Origin: Bacillota bacterium
GTDB lineage: Bacteria; Bacillota; Clostridia; Christensenellales; Aristaeellaceae
Assembly (NCBI GenBank): GCA_023398575.1
Contig: JAEWSC010000048.1
Location: forward strand, 1-27,101
Reading direction: 5' to 3'
DNA: 27,101 nt
In this document: piece after piece, positions 1 through 7,103 of the stretch
Layout: each line of letters opens with the position of its first letter
Position numbering within the stretch: position 1 is the first letter of the stretch
Notes under the pieces: model-generated
The model's database searches: none
What the model was told of the DNA's origin: nothing
The model's input: only the letters and a program-made list of their open reading frames with translations
Program-made: the position numbers and the translations under genes

Positions 1-528
1 GTTTCAGGTATGGGGTTATCTACACCATGGGTGGCGACGACACTGGTACCGCCTAAATCCTTGCCGTCAGTGCCCCGATAGATGACGGTGACATTGGCAG
101 TGATAGCGGCCGGAGGATCATAATCAAAGGTTACAGATTCAGGATTGGCTTTGCCATTTTCGTCTACGGTGACATAAACCGTGCCCTCACCCTTTACGGT
201 ATATCCTTCAAGAGGTGATGGAGCAATAATGGGATTGTCCTGGCCGCGGGTGGCAGTAACGCTGGTGCCGCCCAGGTCTTTGCCATCAGTGCCCCGATAG
301 ATGACGGTGACATTGGCAGTGATAGGAGCGGGAGGATCATAATCAAAGGTTACAGATTCAGGGTTGGCTTTGCCGTTTTCGTCTACGGTGACATAAACCG
401 TGCCCTCACCCTTTACGGTATATCCTTCAAGAGGTGATGGAGCAATAATGGGATTGTCCTGGCCTTGAATCGCAGTAACGCTGGTGCCGCCAAGGTCTTT
501 TCCATCGGTGCCCCGATAGAACACCTGC
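1..528 (-). repeat. Tandem 219-bp coding repeats (73-residue units), third copy cut by window
   Basis: Equivalent bases fall at 71, 290 and 509, giving an exact 219-bp period that keeps the reading frame. About two and a half units are visible. Between the 120-310 and 339-529 stretches only scattered substitutions are seen (for example GGATTG/GGGTTG and GGCCGCGGG/GGCCTTGAA), so the copies are close to identical at DNA level. This indicates recent duplication or ongoing homogenisation. Copy number may vary between strains. Confidence 0.9.
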
Positions 529-992
529 ACAACGGTCTGCGCGGGTTCCGGCTCAGCCGGCACCGGATTGGTGGAAATATACAAGTTAAAAGAGCCCACC
601 TGGTTTTGATTGCTGTCAAAGACGCTGATGGGTATGGATGCGCTAGTCAAATCACCGGCGTTCGCGACCTGGCCCAAGGAGGTGTCGCTGCCGGGATTAA
701 AGGTATAGTCGCTGTGATCGGGATAGCTGATGCTCAAAAACAGGGAACTCAGCGGTGTGTTCCCCGGAACAGACAACCAGAAGGCATCGTAATCCTTCAT
801 CCAGCTTACCTGAGAAGCGGAATTTGAATAGGCTTGATTGTTGTTTTCATCAAACCAGTAAACCTTGATGTCAAGGCCATTCCAGTTGGTAGCTGCCATG
901 GCGGGCGCCGACACCCATGGAATGGCCATGAGCAGCACCATCATCAAGGATAGTATGCGGCGGCCGAATGAAATACCTGATTGCTTTTTCAT
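1..992 (-). CDS. Secreted multi-repeat surface protein (MucBP-like repeats), 3' end cut by window
   Basis: Read on the minus strand from ATG at 992-990, the frame stays open for 330 codons to the window edge, so the C-terminus is missing. AGGAGGG lies about 8 nt before the ATG. Residues 1-33 form a Sec signal peptide: MKKQ start, RR at 11-12, a hydrophobic core, and likely cleavage after AMA. Residues about 34-150 are a unique, probably beta-rich domain. From about residue 157 there are 73-residue repeats built around 'YRGTDGKDLGGTSV', 'PLEGYTVKGEGTVYVTVDENGK' split across two strands, and 'ESVTFDYDPP'. This pattern resembles MucBP or other prealbumin-like surface repeats of Firmicutes. A wall anchor or S-layer domain may lie beyond the window. 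The role is inferred to be extracellular, as an adhesin or envelope protein; no catalytic motif is seen. A strong promoter precedes it. Confidence 0.85.
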   Translation of the reverse strand, partial: MKKQSGISFGRRILSLMMVLLMAIPWVSAPAMAATNWNGLDIKVYWFDENNNQAYSNSASQVSWMKDYDAFWLSVPGNTPLSSLFLSISYPDHSDYTFNPGSDTSLGQVANAGDLTSASIPISVFDSNQNQVGSFNLYISTNPVPAEPEPAQTVVQVFYRGTDGKDLGGTSVTAIQGQDNPIIAPSPLEGYTVKGEGTVYVTVDENGKANPESVTFDYDPPAPITANVTVIYRGTDGKDLGGTSVTATRGQDNPIIAPSPLEGYTVKGEGTVYVTVDENGKANPESVTFDYDPPAAITANVTVIYRGTDGKDLGGTSVVATHGVDNPIPE

Positions 993-1031
993 GGGTGAAA
1001 TCCCTCCTGTTGTTGGTACACCATGTATACG

Positions 1032-1060
1032 ATTGTAGTATTATAATGCCCTGTTGTCAA
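1032..1060 (-). promoter_or_regulatory. Near-consensus SigA promoter for the repeat-protein gene
   Basis: On the minus strand TTGACA (1060-1055) is followed by a 17-bp spacer and TACAAT (1037-1032). The predicted transcript starts near 1025, leaving a leader of about 33 nt that contains the AGGAGGG site. A TATAAT string on the plus strand at 1042-1047 lies inside this spacer but has no good -35 partner. Confidence 0.8.
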
Positions 1061-1180
1061 TTCAAAGGAGCTTGGAAAATGCTGCTCCTCAAGGCATTTA
1101 GCAGGATTGCCGGCCCATTTGGCGAATATCGTTTGATATACAGCCTGCGCAGGTGCGCACCGGGGGAGGAAACCTTGATC

Positions 1181-1729
1181 ATGGGGGACGAAGCATTACG
1201 GGAAACCCCTTTCCAAAAGAAGACGGTATTTGATGGAAAGATCATATCGGTAGAGCATTGGCAGGTCACGCTGCCCGATGGCAGGAACGCGCTGCGGGAG
1301 GTGGTCGTCCATCCTGGTGCCGCCGCCGTGGTGCCTGTGGATGGGGAAGGGTACGTGACGCTGGTGCGCCAGCACAGGGTAGCTATCGACCGCATGACCT
1401 GGGAAATACCTGCCGGGAAATTGAACTTTGTGGGAGAAGACCCTTTTGACTGTGCAAAGCGGGAACTGGAAGAGGAAACGGGTCTTAGGGCCGGCCAATG
1501 GGAGCTTTTAACACGGGTGGATACCACGCCTGGGTTCTGCACGGAGCGAATCGCCCTGTACCTGGCGACAAGTCTTACGCAGCATGAAACCCATATGGAT
1601 GAAGATGAGTTTCTAACGCTCAAGCGCATCCCGCTTAAGGAAGCGGTGGATCAGGTAATGGCCGGAGAGCTTACTGACAGTAAAACAGCCCTTGGTATCC
1701 TGATGGCATATCACCGCTTGATGGGCTGA
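1181..1729 (+). CDS. nudF: NUDIX hydrolase, ADP-ribose pyrophosphatase type
   Basis: Predicted to hydrolyse ADP-ribose, and perhaps other nucleoside diphosphate sugars, to AMP plus a sugar phosphate in the cytoplasm. The 182-residue protein matches NudF family length. It shows 'VFDGKIISVE' near the N-terminus, 'HPGAAAVVPV', 'EIPAGKLN' and a NUDIX box ending in 'RELEEETGL' with the metal-binding REUxEExGU core. The first Gly of the box sits one residue further upstream than usual. The ATG at 1181 was chosen because GGGGAGGA lies 10 nt upstream and the first residues align with Bacillus NudF. The frame is open further upstream and another ATG with AAGGAG exists at 1079, which would add 34 residues unlike the family. 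It probably forms a short operon with the next two genes. Confidence 0.85.
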   Translation: MGDEALRETPFQKKTVFDGKIISVEHWQVTLPDGRNALREVVVHPGAAAVVPVDGEGYVTLVRQHRVAIDRMTWEIPAGKLNFVGEDPFDCAKRELEEETGLRAGQWELLTRVDTTPGFCTERIALYLATSLTQHETHMDEDEFLTLKRIPLKEAVDQVMAGELTDSKTALGILMAYHRLMG

Positions 1730-1845
1730 TGTGGCTTCTTCATATACATAACGAAACAAGAGGCTTTACACATCCCCGAAAAATTGGAATTTGTAAACAG
1801 AAAAGCGGGAACGCTTTGCATGTTTCCATAAAAGGAGGCCCGAGG

Positions 1846-2016
1846 ATGGAAAAAAGACGCGGTGGCCATTTGTTCATGATACTGATGATTCTTCTTTTGA
1901 TCATCGGCCTGGTGGTGCTCATTTGGGGTGCGGCTACCTATGTAAAGCCGCTTGTTCCCTTGCGCGGGCCGCAGTTCATGCTTTACAATTTCCTGCTGGG
2001 CGGTTTACGTGCCTAA
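1846..2016 (+). CDS. Small single-helix membrane protein, unknown function
   Basis: A 56-residue protein with a short basic N-terminus (MEKRRGGH), one strongly hydrophobic helix at about residues 9-32 (FMILMILLLIIGLVVLIWGA), and a short tail containing 'YVKPLVPLRGPQF'. The basic N-terminus suggests N-in, C-out topology. AAAGGAGG ends 7 nt before the ATG, which is strong support for translation of this small gene. It lies between the NUDIX gene and the acetyltransferase gene. A small hairpin (AAAGCG-GGAA-CGCTTT, 1802-1817) precedes it. I do not recognise the family and no function can be assigned. Confidence 0.65.
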   Translation: MEKRRGGHLFMILMILLLIIGLVVLIWGAATYVKPLVPLRGPQFMLYNFLLGGLRA

Positions 2017-2052
2017 TCAACAAAAGCAATGCCGGAAGGGCTTGAGAATACC

Positions 2053-2631
2053 ATGCAGCTTTTTGACAACATCTTTACCCGTCTGCCGGAGCTTACCACC
2101 AACCGGCTGGTTTTGCGCAACATGCGCATGAGCGATGCCAAGGATATTTATGAATACTCCTGCGATCCTGAGGTGGCCCGCCACGTGCTGTGGGAGGCAC
2201 ATCAAAACATACACCAGACAAAGGCATACATACGCTACGTGCTCAGGCAGTATCGCCTGGGCTCGCCCAGCAGCTTCTGCATAGCGCTGAAGGAAACGGG
2301 CAGGGTCATCGGCACCATTGGCTTTATGTGGGTCAGCAATGAAAACAGATCGGCAGAGGTGGGCTACAGCCTGTCCCGGGCCTACTGGAACAAAGGCTAC
2401 ATGACAGAGGCACTGGCGGCTCTTTTGCGCTTTGGCTTTGTGGAACTAAACTTAAACCGCATCGAAGCCCAGCATGAATGCGATAACCCAGCCAGCGGCC
2501 GGGTGATGGAGCATGTGGGCATGCGCCGCGAAGGCACGCTGAAAGAACGGCTCTTTAACAAATCCCGCTTTGTGGATGTTGAGTTGTATGCCATACTGCG
2601 TGAGGAATGGCGCAAGCAGAACGGACGGTAA
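2053..2631 (+). CDS. GNAT acetyltransferase, RimJ/RimL type
   Basis: A 192-residue cytoplasmic N-acetyltransferase of the ribosomal-protein-alanine acetyltransferase (RimJ/RimL, Acetyltransf_3) type, transferring acetyl from acetyl-CoA to an amine. Visible features are 'LTTNRLVLRNM' at the start, 'GRVIGTIGF' (beta 4), 'AEVGYSLSRAYWNKGYMTEAL' split around the acetyl-CoA binding loop, and 'NPASGRVMEHVGMRREG' near the C-terminus, all typical of the family. The real substrate cannot be read from sequence; many such genes in Firmicutes act on small molecules or unknown proteins. I prefer the ATG at 2053 because the family usually begins just before the LTT motif. An in-frame ATG at 2029 would add eight residues; neither has an ideal ribosome binding site. 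A terminator follows. Confidence 0.85.
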   Translation: MQLFDNIFTRLPELTTNRLVLRNMRMSDAKDIYEYSCDPEVARHVLWEAHQNIHQTKAYIRYVLRQYRLGSPSSFCIALKETGRVIGTIGFMWVSNENRSAEVGYSLSRAYWNKGYMTEALAALLRFGFVELNLNRIEAQHECDNPASGRVMEHVGMRREGTLKERLFNKSRFVDVELYAILREEWRKQNGR

Positions 2632-2657
2632 TAGACAGGGTATAATCATCAGCCCGT

Positions 2658-2691
2658 CAACAAAGTGGCGATGCCACTTTGTTGAGTTTTT
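2658..2691 (+). terminator. Intrinsic terminator after the acetyltransferase gene
   Basis: A perfect 12-bp stem (CAACAAAGTGGC / GCCACTTTGTTG) with a GAT loop is followed by AG and five T residues (2687-2691). It lies 26 bp after the stop codon. It is also the first hairpin of a longer hairpin cluster. Confidence 0.75.
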
Positions 2692-2858
2692 CCCTCGCGG
2701 CACTGCACTTCGGCTGCGCCTCTGTGCGGTCGTTTGCTCGGGCAAGGTAGGAATTTCTTCGAAATTCCTACGCAAATTGCCGCACATGTCGCCAATTTGC
2801 GATCCAAACTGGGAGGGTTTCGGCCCTCCCAGCCCTCCCATAGGTTTTTGATAGTCTG
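2692..2858. repeat. Intergenic hairpin mosaic (MITE- or REP-like), no gene
   Basis: This non-coding stretch carries three more inverted repeats in a row. GTAGGAATTTC / GAAATTCCTAC has a TTC loop (2747-2771). GCAAATTG / CAATTTGC has a 13-nt loop (2772-2800). CTGGGAGGG / CCCTCCCAG has a TTTCGG loop (2809-2832). With the flanking hairpins at 2658-2684 and 2859-2891 this makes five in about 235 bp. No convincing protein is encoded. The density suggests a non-autonomous interspersed element; I recall similar strings in other Clostridia genomes but cannot verify this here. Confidence 0.6.
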
Positions 2859-2891
2859 AGCCCGCTTTCCGATAAAAACGGAAAGCGGGCT
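2859..2891. terminator. Strong inverted repeat, probable terminator for the minus-strand gene ending at 2918
   Basis: A 13-bp perfect stem (AGCCCGCTTTCCG / CGGAAAGCGGGCT) has an A-rich 7-nt loop. It lies 26 bp beyond the stop codon of the secreted-protein gene. Neither flank has a clean T-run, so it may act as an mRNA-end stabiliser or as part of the hairpin element rather than as a classical terminator. Confidence 0.5.
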
Positions 2892-2917
2892 GATTGTTGT
2901 TGTGTGGTTCAGACTGT

Positions 2918-4531
2918 TTATTGAGCGGAGGTACCGCCCATGATCATTTTGATAATTGATGGCGGCAGGTTGCCCATAACGGCCATCAGCTGTCCCTGCA
3001 GCACCGGCGTCATCTCCTCTGCCCAGGCGTTCAGTTCCTCCATGGTCATCTTGCCCAGGCGTACGCTGTCGGTCGGAATTTCCGGCAAGGTATCAGGCTC
3101 GCTGGAAGCTGTGGTGTAGGCAATGGAAAGGGTCGGTTCAGAAACATCAATGAGATATAGGTCCACAGTGCCTTCCACTTTGGCGTCCACACCATCGTAA
3201 ATGGTCTTTTCTTTGCCGGCAAGACTGCTGCTTACCGTTATGGCAGAGCTGCTCAGGCCAACACCCAGATTCCACTCATCCTGCACAGTGGAGAAGGCGG
3301 CGGTGCTCTTGCTGTCAAAGGTTAGGGTGATGCTGCCTAGTGGCTGACCGTCAGAAGTGTAGCTGCCATATACATTCCATTGGTTGGTTGTAACGGTGGA
3401 ATCGCCGATTGTTTGAACGGGAATTTTCTTGCCGGTATACGTGAGGGTAATGCCTTCCTGTGCTGATGTCATGCTGATATTGTATTGCGTGACGATGCCG
3501 TCTTCCCTTGTCTTTTCGTATTGGCCAAGCAGCAAATTGATATTTGAATCCGAAGCGCTGCCATCCGGGATTCCCGTTTTGATTTCCAGTGCCTTGCGAA
3601 CACCGGCTGCATCGCTCCATTGGGTAATGGTAATGGGCTTGGGAAGGATGTTGGCGGCCTCTTTTTCAAACTCTGCCGGCAATGACGCGTACAATTCGCG
3701 CACCTCATCCTTGCTAAGGGGCTCGCCCGTGGCATTGCTATCTGAATCAATTAATTTGGTCAGCGCATCCAGGTTCCTTTCCTGAATGGCCCAGGCGGAT
3801 AGGATTTCTAACGCCTCTTTGACCTGTGCGGCCGATATGCTCATTTCTTTGCGGGTCACGGCAGCATCGTGCTTTTCACTTTCATAGACGCCGGTTGAGG
3901 AATTGCCTTTGGCGGCGATGCCTTCATACCAGGCTGCAAGCGGGGCGGCTAAATCTTTTTCCACATTACTGTAATCAAAGCCAATGGCTGTAATGAACAC
4001 TTCTGTATCAAAGCTGGTGACTTGCTGCCGGTTTTGTTCGGCTTGTGCCATGGCTTTTCTGAAGGATTTGCGGTATGCCTCCATTTCAGAGGAGTCCATA
4101 GAAGTACTTTCCATAGAGTCTATCAACAGAAGGCCGTATAGGTCGTAAAACTCCTCCATTGTAAAGGAAAGAACCTTGCCGCCCAGCAAGCTGCTCAGTA
4201 TATGGAATTCCTCACTTTTCGTAAGGAAAGTAAAGTTCAGAGAAGATTTGTCCTGCAACAGCAAATCAAACTGCTGCAGCACGGTTTCCCCCTGCGCTTG
4301 GGAGGAGGACTCAATTCTCAGCACTTTGAGCAGGTCGGCTGCCATGGACAGGTTGGCGTCTTTGGCTAATATGGAGCCGGGGGTGAAGGTGACTGTGGTT
4401 TTGACGTTGCGCCCGGCGGCGTAAGCCTGGTCCAGAAAAGAGACGGATGATGCGCCCTCTGAAAGGGATAAGGCTGGCATGACCAGAAGTGCAAGGGCCA
4501 ACACGAAGGATAGCAGTTTTCGGAATTTCAT
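2918..4531 (-). CDS. Large secreted protein of unknown function, paralogue of 7137-8660
   Basis: A 537-residue exported protein. The start at 4531 was chosen because AAAGGAG lies 7 nt upstream and it begins a clear Sec signal peptide (MKFRKLL, hydrophobic 7-22, cleavage near LSEG). No lipobox cysteine is present. Blocks shared with the second secreted protein are 'AAGR..KTTVTF.PG' (about 38-52), 'ADLLK..R.E' (65-74), 'LLQDK' (91-95), 'KHDAA.T' with 'S.SA.Q.K', 'NLDA', 'EF.K.AA..L.KP', and a C-terminal tail 'GKMT.EEL.AW.EE ... NLPPS' (about 490-530). The mature part alternates helical and beta-rich stretches rich in Ser, Thr and Asp. I do not recognise a named family. It lies just downstream of two polytopic membrane protein genes but has its own promoter. 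An envelope or extracellular role is inferred. Confidence 0.85.
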   Translation of the reverse strand: MKFRKLLSFVLALALLVMPALSLSEGASSVSFLDQAYAAGRNVKTTVTFTPGSILAKDANLSMAADLLKVLRIESSSQAQGETVLQQFDLLLQDKSSLNFTFLTKSEEFHILSSLLGGKVLSFTMEEFYDLYGLLLIDSMESTSMDSSEMEAYRKSFRKAMAQAEQNRQQVTSFDTEVFITAIGFDYSNVEKDLAAPLAAWYEGIAAKGNSSTGVYESEKHDAAVTRKEMSISAAQVKEALEILSAWAIQERNLDALTKLIDSDSNATGEPLSKDEVRELYASLPAEFEKEAANILPKPITITQWSDAAGVRKALEIKTGIPDGSASDSNINLLLGQYEKTREDGIVTQYNISMTSAQEGITLTYTGKKIPVQTIGDSTVTTNQWNVYGSYTSDGQPLGSITLTFDSKSTAAFSTVQDEWNLGVGLSSSAITVSSSLAGKEKTIYDGVDAKVEGTVDLYLIDVSEPTLSIAYTTASSEPDTLPEIPTDSVRLGKMTMEELNAWAEEMTPVLQGQLMAVMGNLPPSIIKMIMGGTSAQ

Positions 4532-4567
4532 GGGATTCTCCTTTCTTTTTACACCATTCATGAAATT

Positions 4568-4598
4568 ATTATACATTTTTGTATACAGTTTTCGTCCA
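4568..4598 (-). promoter_or_regulatory. Probable promoter of the first secreted-protein gene
   Basis: A perfect -10 TATAAT reads on the minus strand at 4573-4568, 36 bp before the ATG. The -35 is weak: GACGAA at 17-bp spacing or TGGACG at 19 bp. The spacer holds a TGTATACA palindrome, which could compensate as an activator or repressor site. This suggests the gene is not solely co-transcribed with the membrane genes upstream. Confidence 0.5.
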
Positions 4599-4725
4599 GT
4601 TTCGGATGAATGTATATCATATTAGCATCATGAACAGCAAGAATAAACCTAAAGAATGGCGGCTTAGCTTTTTCTATACACTATGTGTCCCTTCCGAAGA
4701 CGCTATTTCCTGCTCTCCTTCCTGC

Positions 4726-5748
4726 TCAAGAGGATTCGTCCCCCTCCTCTTCCCGGCGTTTCTCTTCGATTTCCCTCGCATAGTTAATGTCTGTCCTTGT
4801 AAAATCCATAGGCGGAGCGGTTACCCATTGCGCCTTGGGTAAAGCTGTAACCAGCAGCGTGCGTGCCATAGCCGATTGAACGCAATACACAATGAGAAGG
4901 AGAAGGAAAAGCACCTGGGTGACTGTCGTGGCAATTGGCGCAGCCGCACCACCCATCAGGGTGCCGGCGTAATGGGTTGCTGCCCAATGCAGTGCCAAAG
5001 GCGCCAGCAAGTAAAGGGGCATCAAACGCAGCTCCACCCGAAAAATCCGCTTGATCAGTCTGCGGGTGTCAAAGCCGTCCACATTACCTTCCGCTTTCAT
5101 TCTGGCTGCATGGATGCACAAATAGTCCACAAACCATTGCAATATTAAAAGAGCTGGGAGAAAAAGCATAGGGAAGCGTGCCAGCATATATTCGAAGGTA
5201 TAGCTGGTAAACAAGTCCAGAAGCTCTAACATGGAAAACGAATTCCCAAGTGGACGGGGGAAAAGAAACGGCCCAACGGCAGCCGCAAATCGTTCGAGCA
5301 TCACATCCCGGCAAATGTACGCGGCGGCCACTCCGAGGCAGAGGAGCAAATATTGCTTGACGGGACGGATTTTGACGAAGCGGAAAGGGCCTTGTGCAAA
5401 CGCAACAGCTCCTTTCCCAAGAATTATGCGGCGTAGCCAGCCAAACAACAACAAAAGCAACGGCGGGACAAGGACAAAAACCCCATAGTAAATCCAACCC
5501 GAATCCTGTCCGTTGAAAGACACATAACGAAGATTTGAAGACAAACCAAAGGCATTGATCACCACAAGGTAGCACAAACCCCACACAATGCTTTGTAGTA
5601 TGTGCCTTTTGAATGCTTCTCTCGTCATGGCCAGTACCTGCTTGGGGTTATCCATGTCAAACGGTACCGTATACTGATGCACTTTGGCAGCATCTTCTCT
5701 TCCTGCATCCATTAGGAAGGATTCATGTTGATTGCTTCCAGCGCTCAT
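4726..5748 (-). CDS. Six-helix membrane protein, unknown function (paralogue of the preceding gene)
   Basis: A 340-residue integral membrane protein with hydrophobic segments at about 50-68, 87-104, 132-146, 188-208, 241-256 and 272-293. The cytoplasm-like N-terminus is hydrophilic and the C-terminus is highly charged (EIEEKRREEEGDESS). Shared with the neighbouring 345-residue protein are YLCIHA (209-214), an 'IK.I....LM..Y..AP' segment (232-250) and QSA..R.L (291-298), so the two are tandem paralogues. Its ATG overlaps the upstream stop codon as ATGA, and AGGAGG lies 9 nt upstream, indicating translational coupling. No catalytic, ATP-binding or known transporter motif is visible. It may act with the paired partner as a heteromeric membrane complex serving the flanking secreted proteins; this is inference only. 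Confidence 0.8.
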   Translation of the reverse strand: MSAGSNQHESFLMDAGREDAAKVHQYTVPFDMDNPKQVLAMTREAFKRHILQSIVWGLCYLVVINAFGLSSNLRYVSFNGQDSGWIYYGVFVLVPPLLLLLFGWLRRIILGKGAVAFAQGPFRFVKIRPVKQYLLLCLGVAAAYICRDVMLERFAAAVGPFLFPRPLGNSFSMLELLDLFTSYTFEYMLARFPMLFLPALLILQWFVDYLCIHAARMKAEGNVDGFDTRRLIKRIFRVELRLMPLYLLAPLALHWAATHYAGTLMGGAAAPIATTVTQVLFLLLLIVYCVQSAMARTLLVTALPKAQWVTAPPMDFTRTDINYAREIEEKRREEEGDESS

Positions 5749-6782
5749 TCCTGCATTCCTCCTTCTCCGGCATCCTGTAGGGCCTGATCAGGGTCCTGGA
5801 CGGGCTGCGCATTTTTATCTGTGCTTTTTATTGCACTTTCTTCCACCGCCTCCCCGCTCGTTGCCAAGGGCTTCCCCTCCGGCTCCCATACTACGTCAGG
5901 CAGCCTTGGCTGCTGCATCAAAATCAGCGACCGCACGATGGCAGACTGAGGGAAATACCATAGCCCAAAGCCAAGCAATGCATAGGGCATCACAAAGACG
6001 TAGATCAGTTCATAGAATGCGCTGCTTACCTGCCCGTCCAGATAGGGGTAAGTCAAATAGTACAAAAGGAAGGGCGCCCAAAAATACTTTGCCATCAGAT
6101 GTGCTTCTGCCAGAAGGATTTTCTTTATCATGCCACGGCCGGAGATCAGCCCCAGGGCACGCTCCCCACAGGTCAGCGATGCGTGAATGCACAAATAGCC
6201 TGCCAGCCAGCTTGTTGCCAGAAAGACAGGAATCTGGTAGAAGGGATACAACGCCAGCTGGCTTTTTGCAAGCTCCGCGCTGCTGCCGGCGAGCCTTGAA
6301 TATGCAGCCTGCACAAGGATATACAGCTGGTAAACGACCCATTCCACCGCTTTACCAAACACGGCATAACCGCCGTACAGCGCAAAGGCTACAGCCAGGA
6401 GGATAGCCAGGTTGTGTCCCATGGAATGGCCGCTGCCCCGGCGGAATAGCTCAAAAAAGTACTGCTCTTCGGGGTTACCGCCCCGTATTAAATGGATGAG
6501 CCGGTTGTACAAACATATCAAAAGCGGCGGGACCAGAATGTATTGGAGGAACAGAAAAAGAATAGACCACTTCCCCGTCAGGTAGCGCTCCGCCAATGCC
6601 GGCAGCCAGGCAGGCAAAAGGAATGTGAGGATGTAGCCAACCGCCCATTTGAGGTATAACTTCTTGTTGGTTTGAAAGAGGACCCGTGCCCTGTACACAT
6701 CCCGCGAGGACTCGCTTTTGTAAGGTGTGAAAGGAGTGGGTTTTGCCATCTCCGGGGCTGTGCTGTTTTGCAGTTCGTCCAT
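5745..6782 (-). CDS. Six-helix membrane protein, unknown function, first gene of a coupled pair
   Basis: A 345-residue polytopic membrane protein with segments at about 45-62, 73-92, 123-141, 182-200, 229-245 and 256-275. It shares YLCIHA (196-201), 'MIKKIL..E.HLM..Y..AP' (218-237) and QSA..RSL (279-286) with the next gene. A charged, probably cytosolic C-terminal tail (about 300-345) is rich in Glu, Asp and Gln. The start at 6782 was chosen because GGGAGGG lies about 6 nt upstream; an in-frame ATG at 6845 would add 21 residues and run through a strong leader hairpin. It ends in an ATGA overlap with the downstream paralogue. I do not recognise the family. Confidence 0.8.
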   Translation of the reverse strand: MDELQNSTAPEMAKPTPFTPYKSESSRDVYRARVLFQTNKKLYLKWAVGYILTFLLPAWLPALAERYLTGKWSILFLFLQYILVPPLLICLYNRLIHLIRGGNPEEQYFFELFRRGSGHSMGHNLAILLAVAFALYGGYAVFGKAVEWVVYQLYILVQAAYSRLAGSSAELAKSQLALYPFYQIPVFLATSWLAGYLCIHASLTCGERALGLISGRGMIKKILLAEAHLMAKYFWAPFLLYYLTYPYLDGQVSSAFYELIYVFVMPYALLGFGLWYFPQSAIVRSLILMQQPRLPDVVWEPEGKPLATSGEAVEESAIKSTDKNAQPVQDPDQALQDAGEGGMQE

Positions 6783-6804
6783 TTGTGCCCTCCCGGTATT
6801 TTTT

Positions 6805-6850
6805 GGCGGATGGGCTGCAGTTGTTTTGAATGTGAATATTCCCATCCGCC
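6805..6850 (-). promoter_or_regulatory. Long-range hairpin in the 5' leader of the membrane-protein pair
   Basis: A perfect 10-bp inverted repeat GGCGGATGGG / CCCATCCGCC (6805-6814 and 6841-6850) encloses a 26-nt loop. In the minus-strand mRNA the stem ends about 22 nt before the ATG, followed by AAAAAATACC and the GGGAGGG ribosome binding site. It could act as a leader structure or protein-binding site. It is not a terminator on the plus strand, because TGACAAAGG follows. Confidence 0.5.
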
Positions 6851-7078
6851 TGACAAAGGGAATTGAATGAAAGGGAAACGTGGTATATTGTATCCATCAT
6901 ATACCATTTATTTCGCAAAAGGAAGGGGAAAACGGGTGAAATATGCGCACGACTGGCAATGCTCAGTATGCAGTTTCATGCGGTATGATGGCTGATTTCC
7001 GGAAGCATTACTGCTTGTACTCATCAGAAACGGTCAGCCCGTTGACAAAGCGGAAGATTACTTTTACGGTACGGAAAA

Positions 7079-7103
7079 GGCTCCCCTCAAACCGAAGGGA
7101 GCC
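7079..7103 (-). terminator. Intrinsic terminator of the second secreted-protein gene
   Basis: A 7-bp stem GGCTCCC / GGGAGCC with an 11-nt loop is followed on the minus strand by TTTTCC. It lies about 33 bp after the stop codon at 7137. It could also work weakly in the other direction, where TTTG follows. Confidence 0.65.

Noticed and set aside
1..528. CRISPR array or transposon repeat for the 219-bp periodicity
   Set aside because: The repeats are long, contiguous without spacers, in frame and translate to a clear protein domain.
968..1180. Extension of the NUDIX gene upstream, including ATG 1079 with AAGGAG
   Set aside because: The extra residues do not resemble the family N-terminus, and ATG 1181 has its own GGGGAGGA. 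The 1079 start cannot be fully excluded and is noted in the gene entry.
4579..4842. Plus-strand open frame of 87 codons in the gap upstream of the first secreted gene
   Set aside because: It runs into the end of the membrane-protein gene on the other strand, has no ribosome binding site and a random-looking composition.
6936..6995. 19-codon peptide from GTG 6936 behind GGAAGGGG with a CSVC motif
   Set aside because: Too short to support; the two cysteines recall a metal knuckle, but there is no further zinc-binding residue pair.
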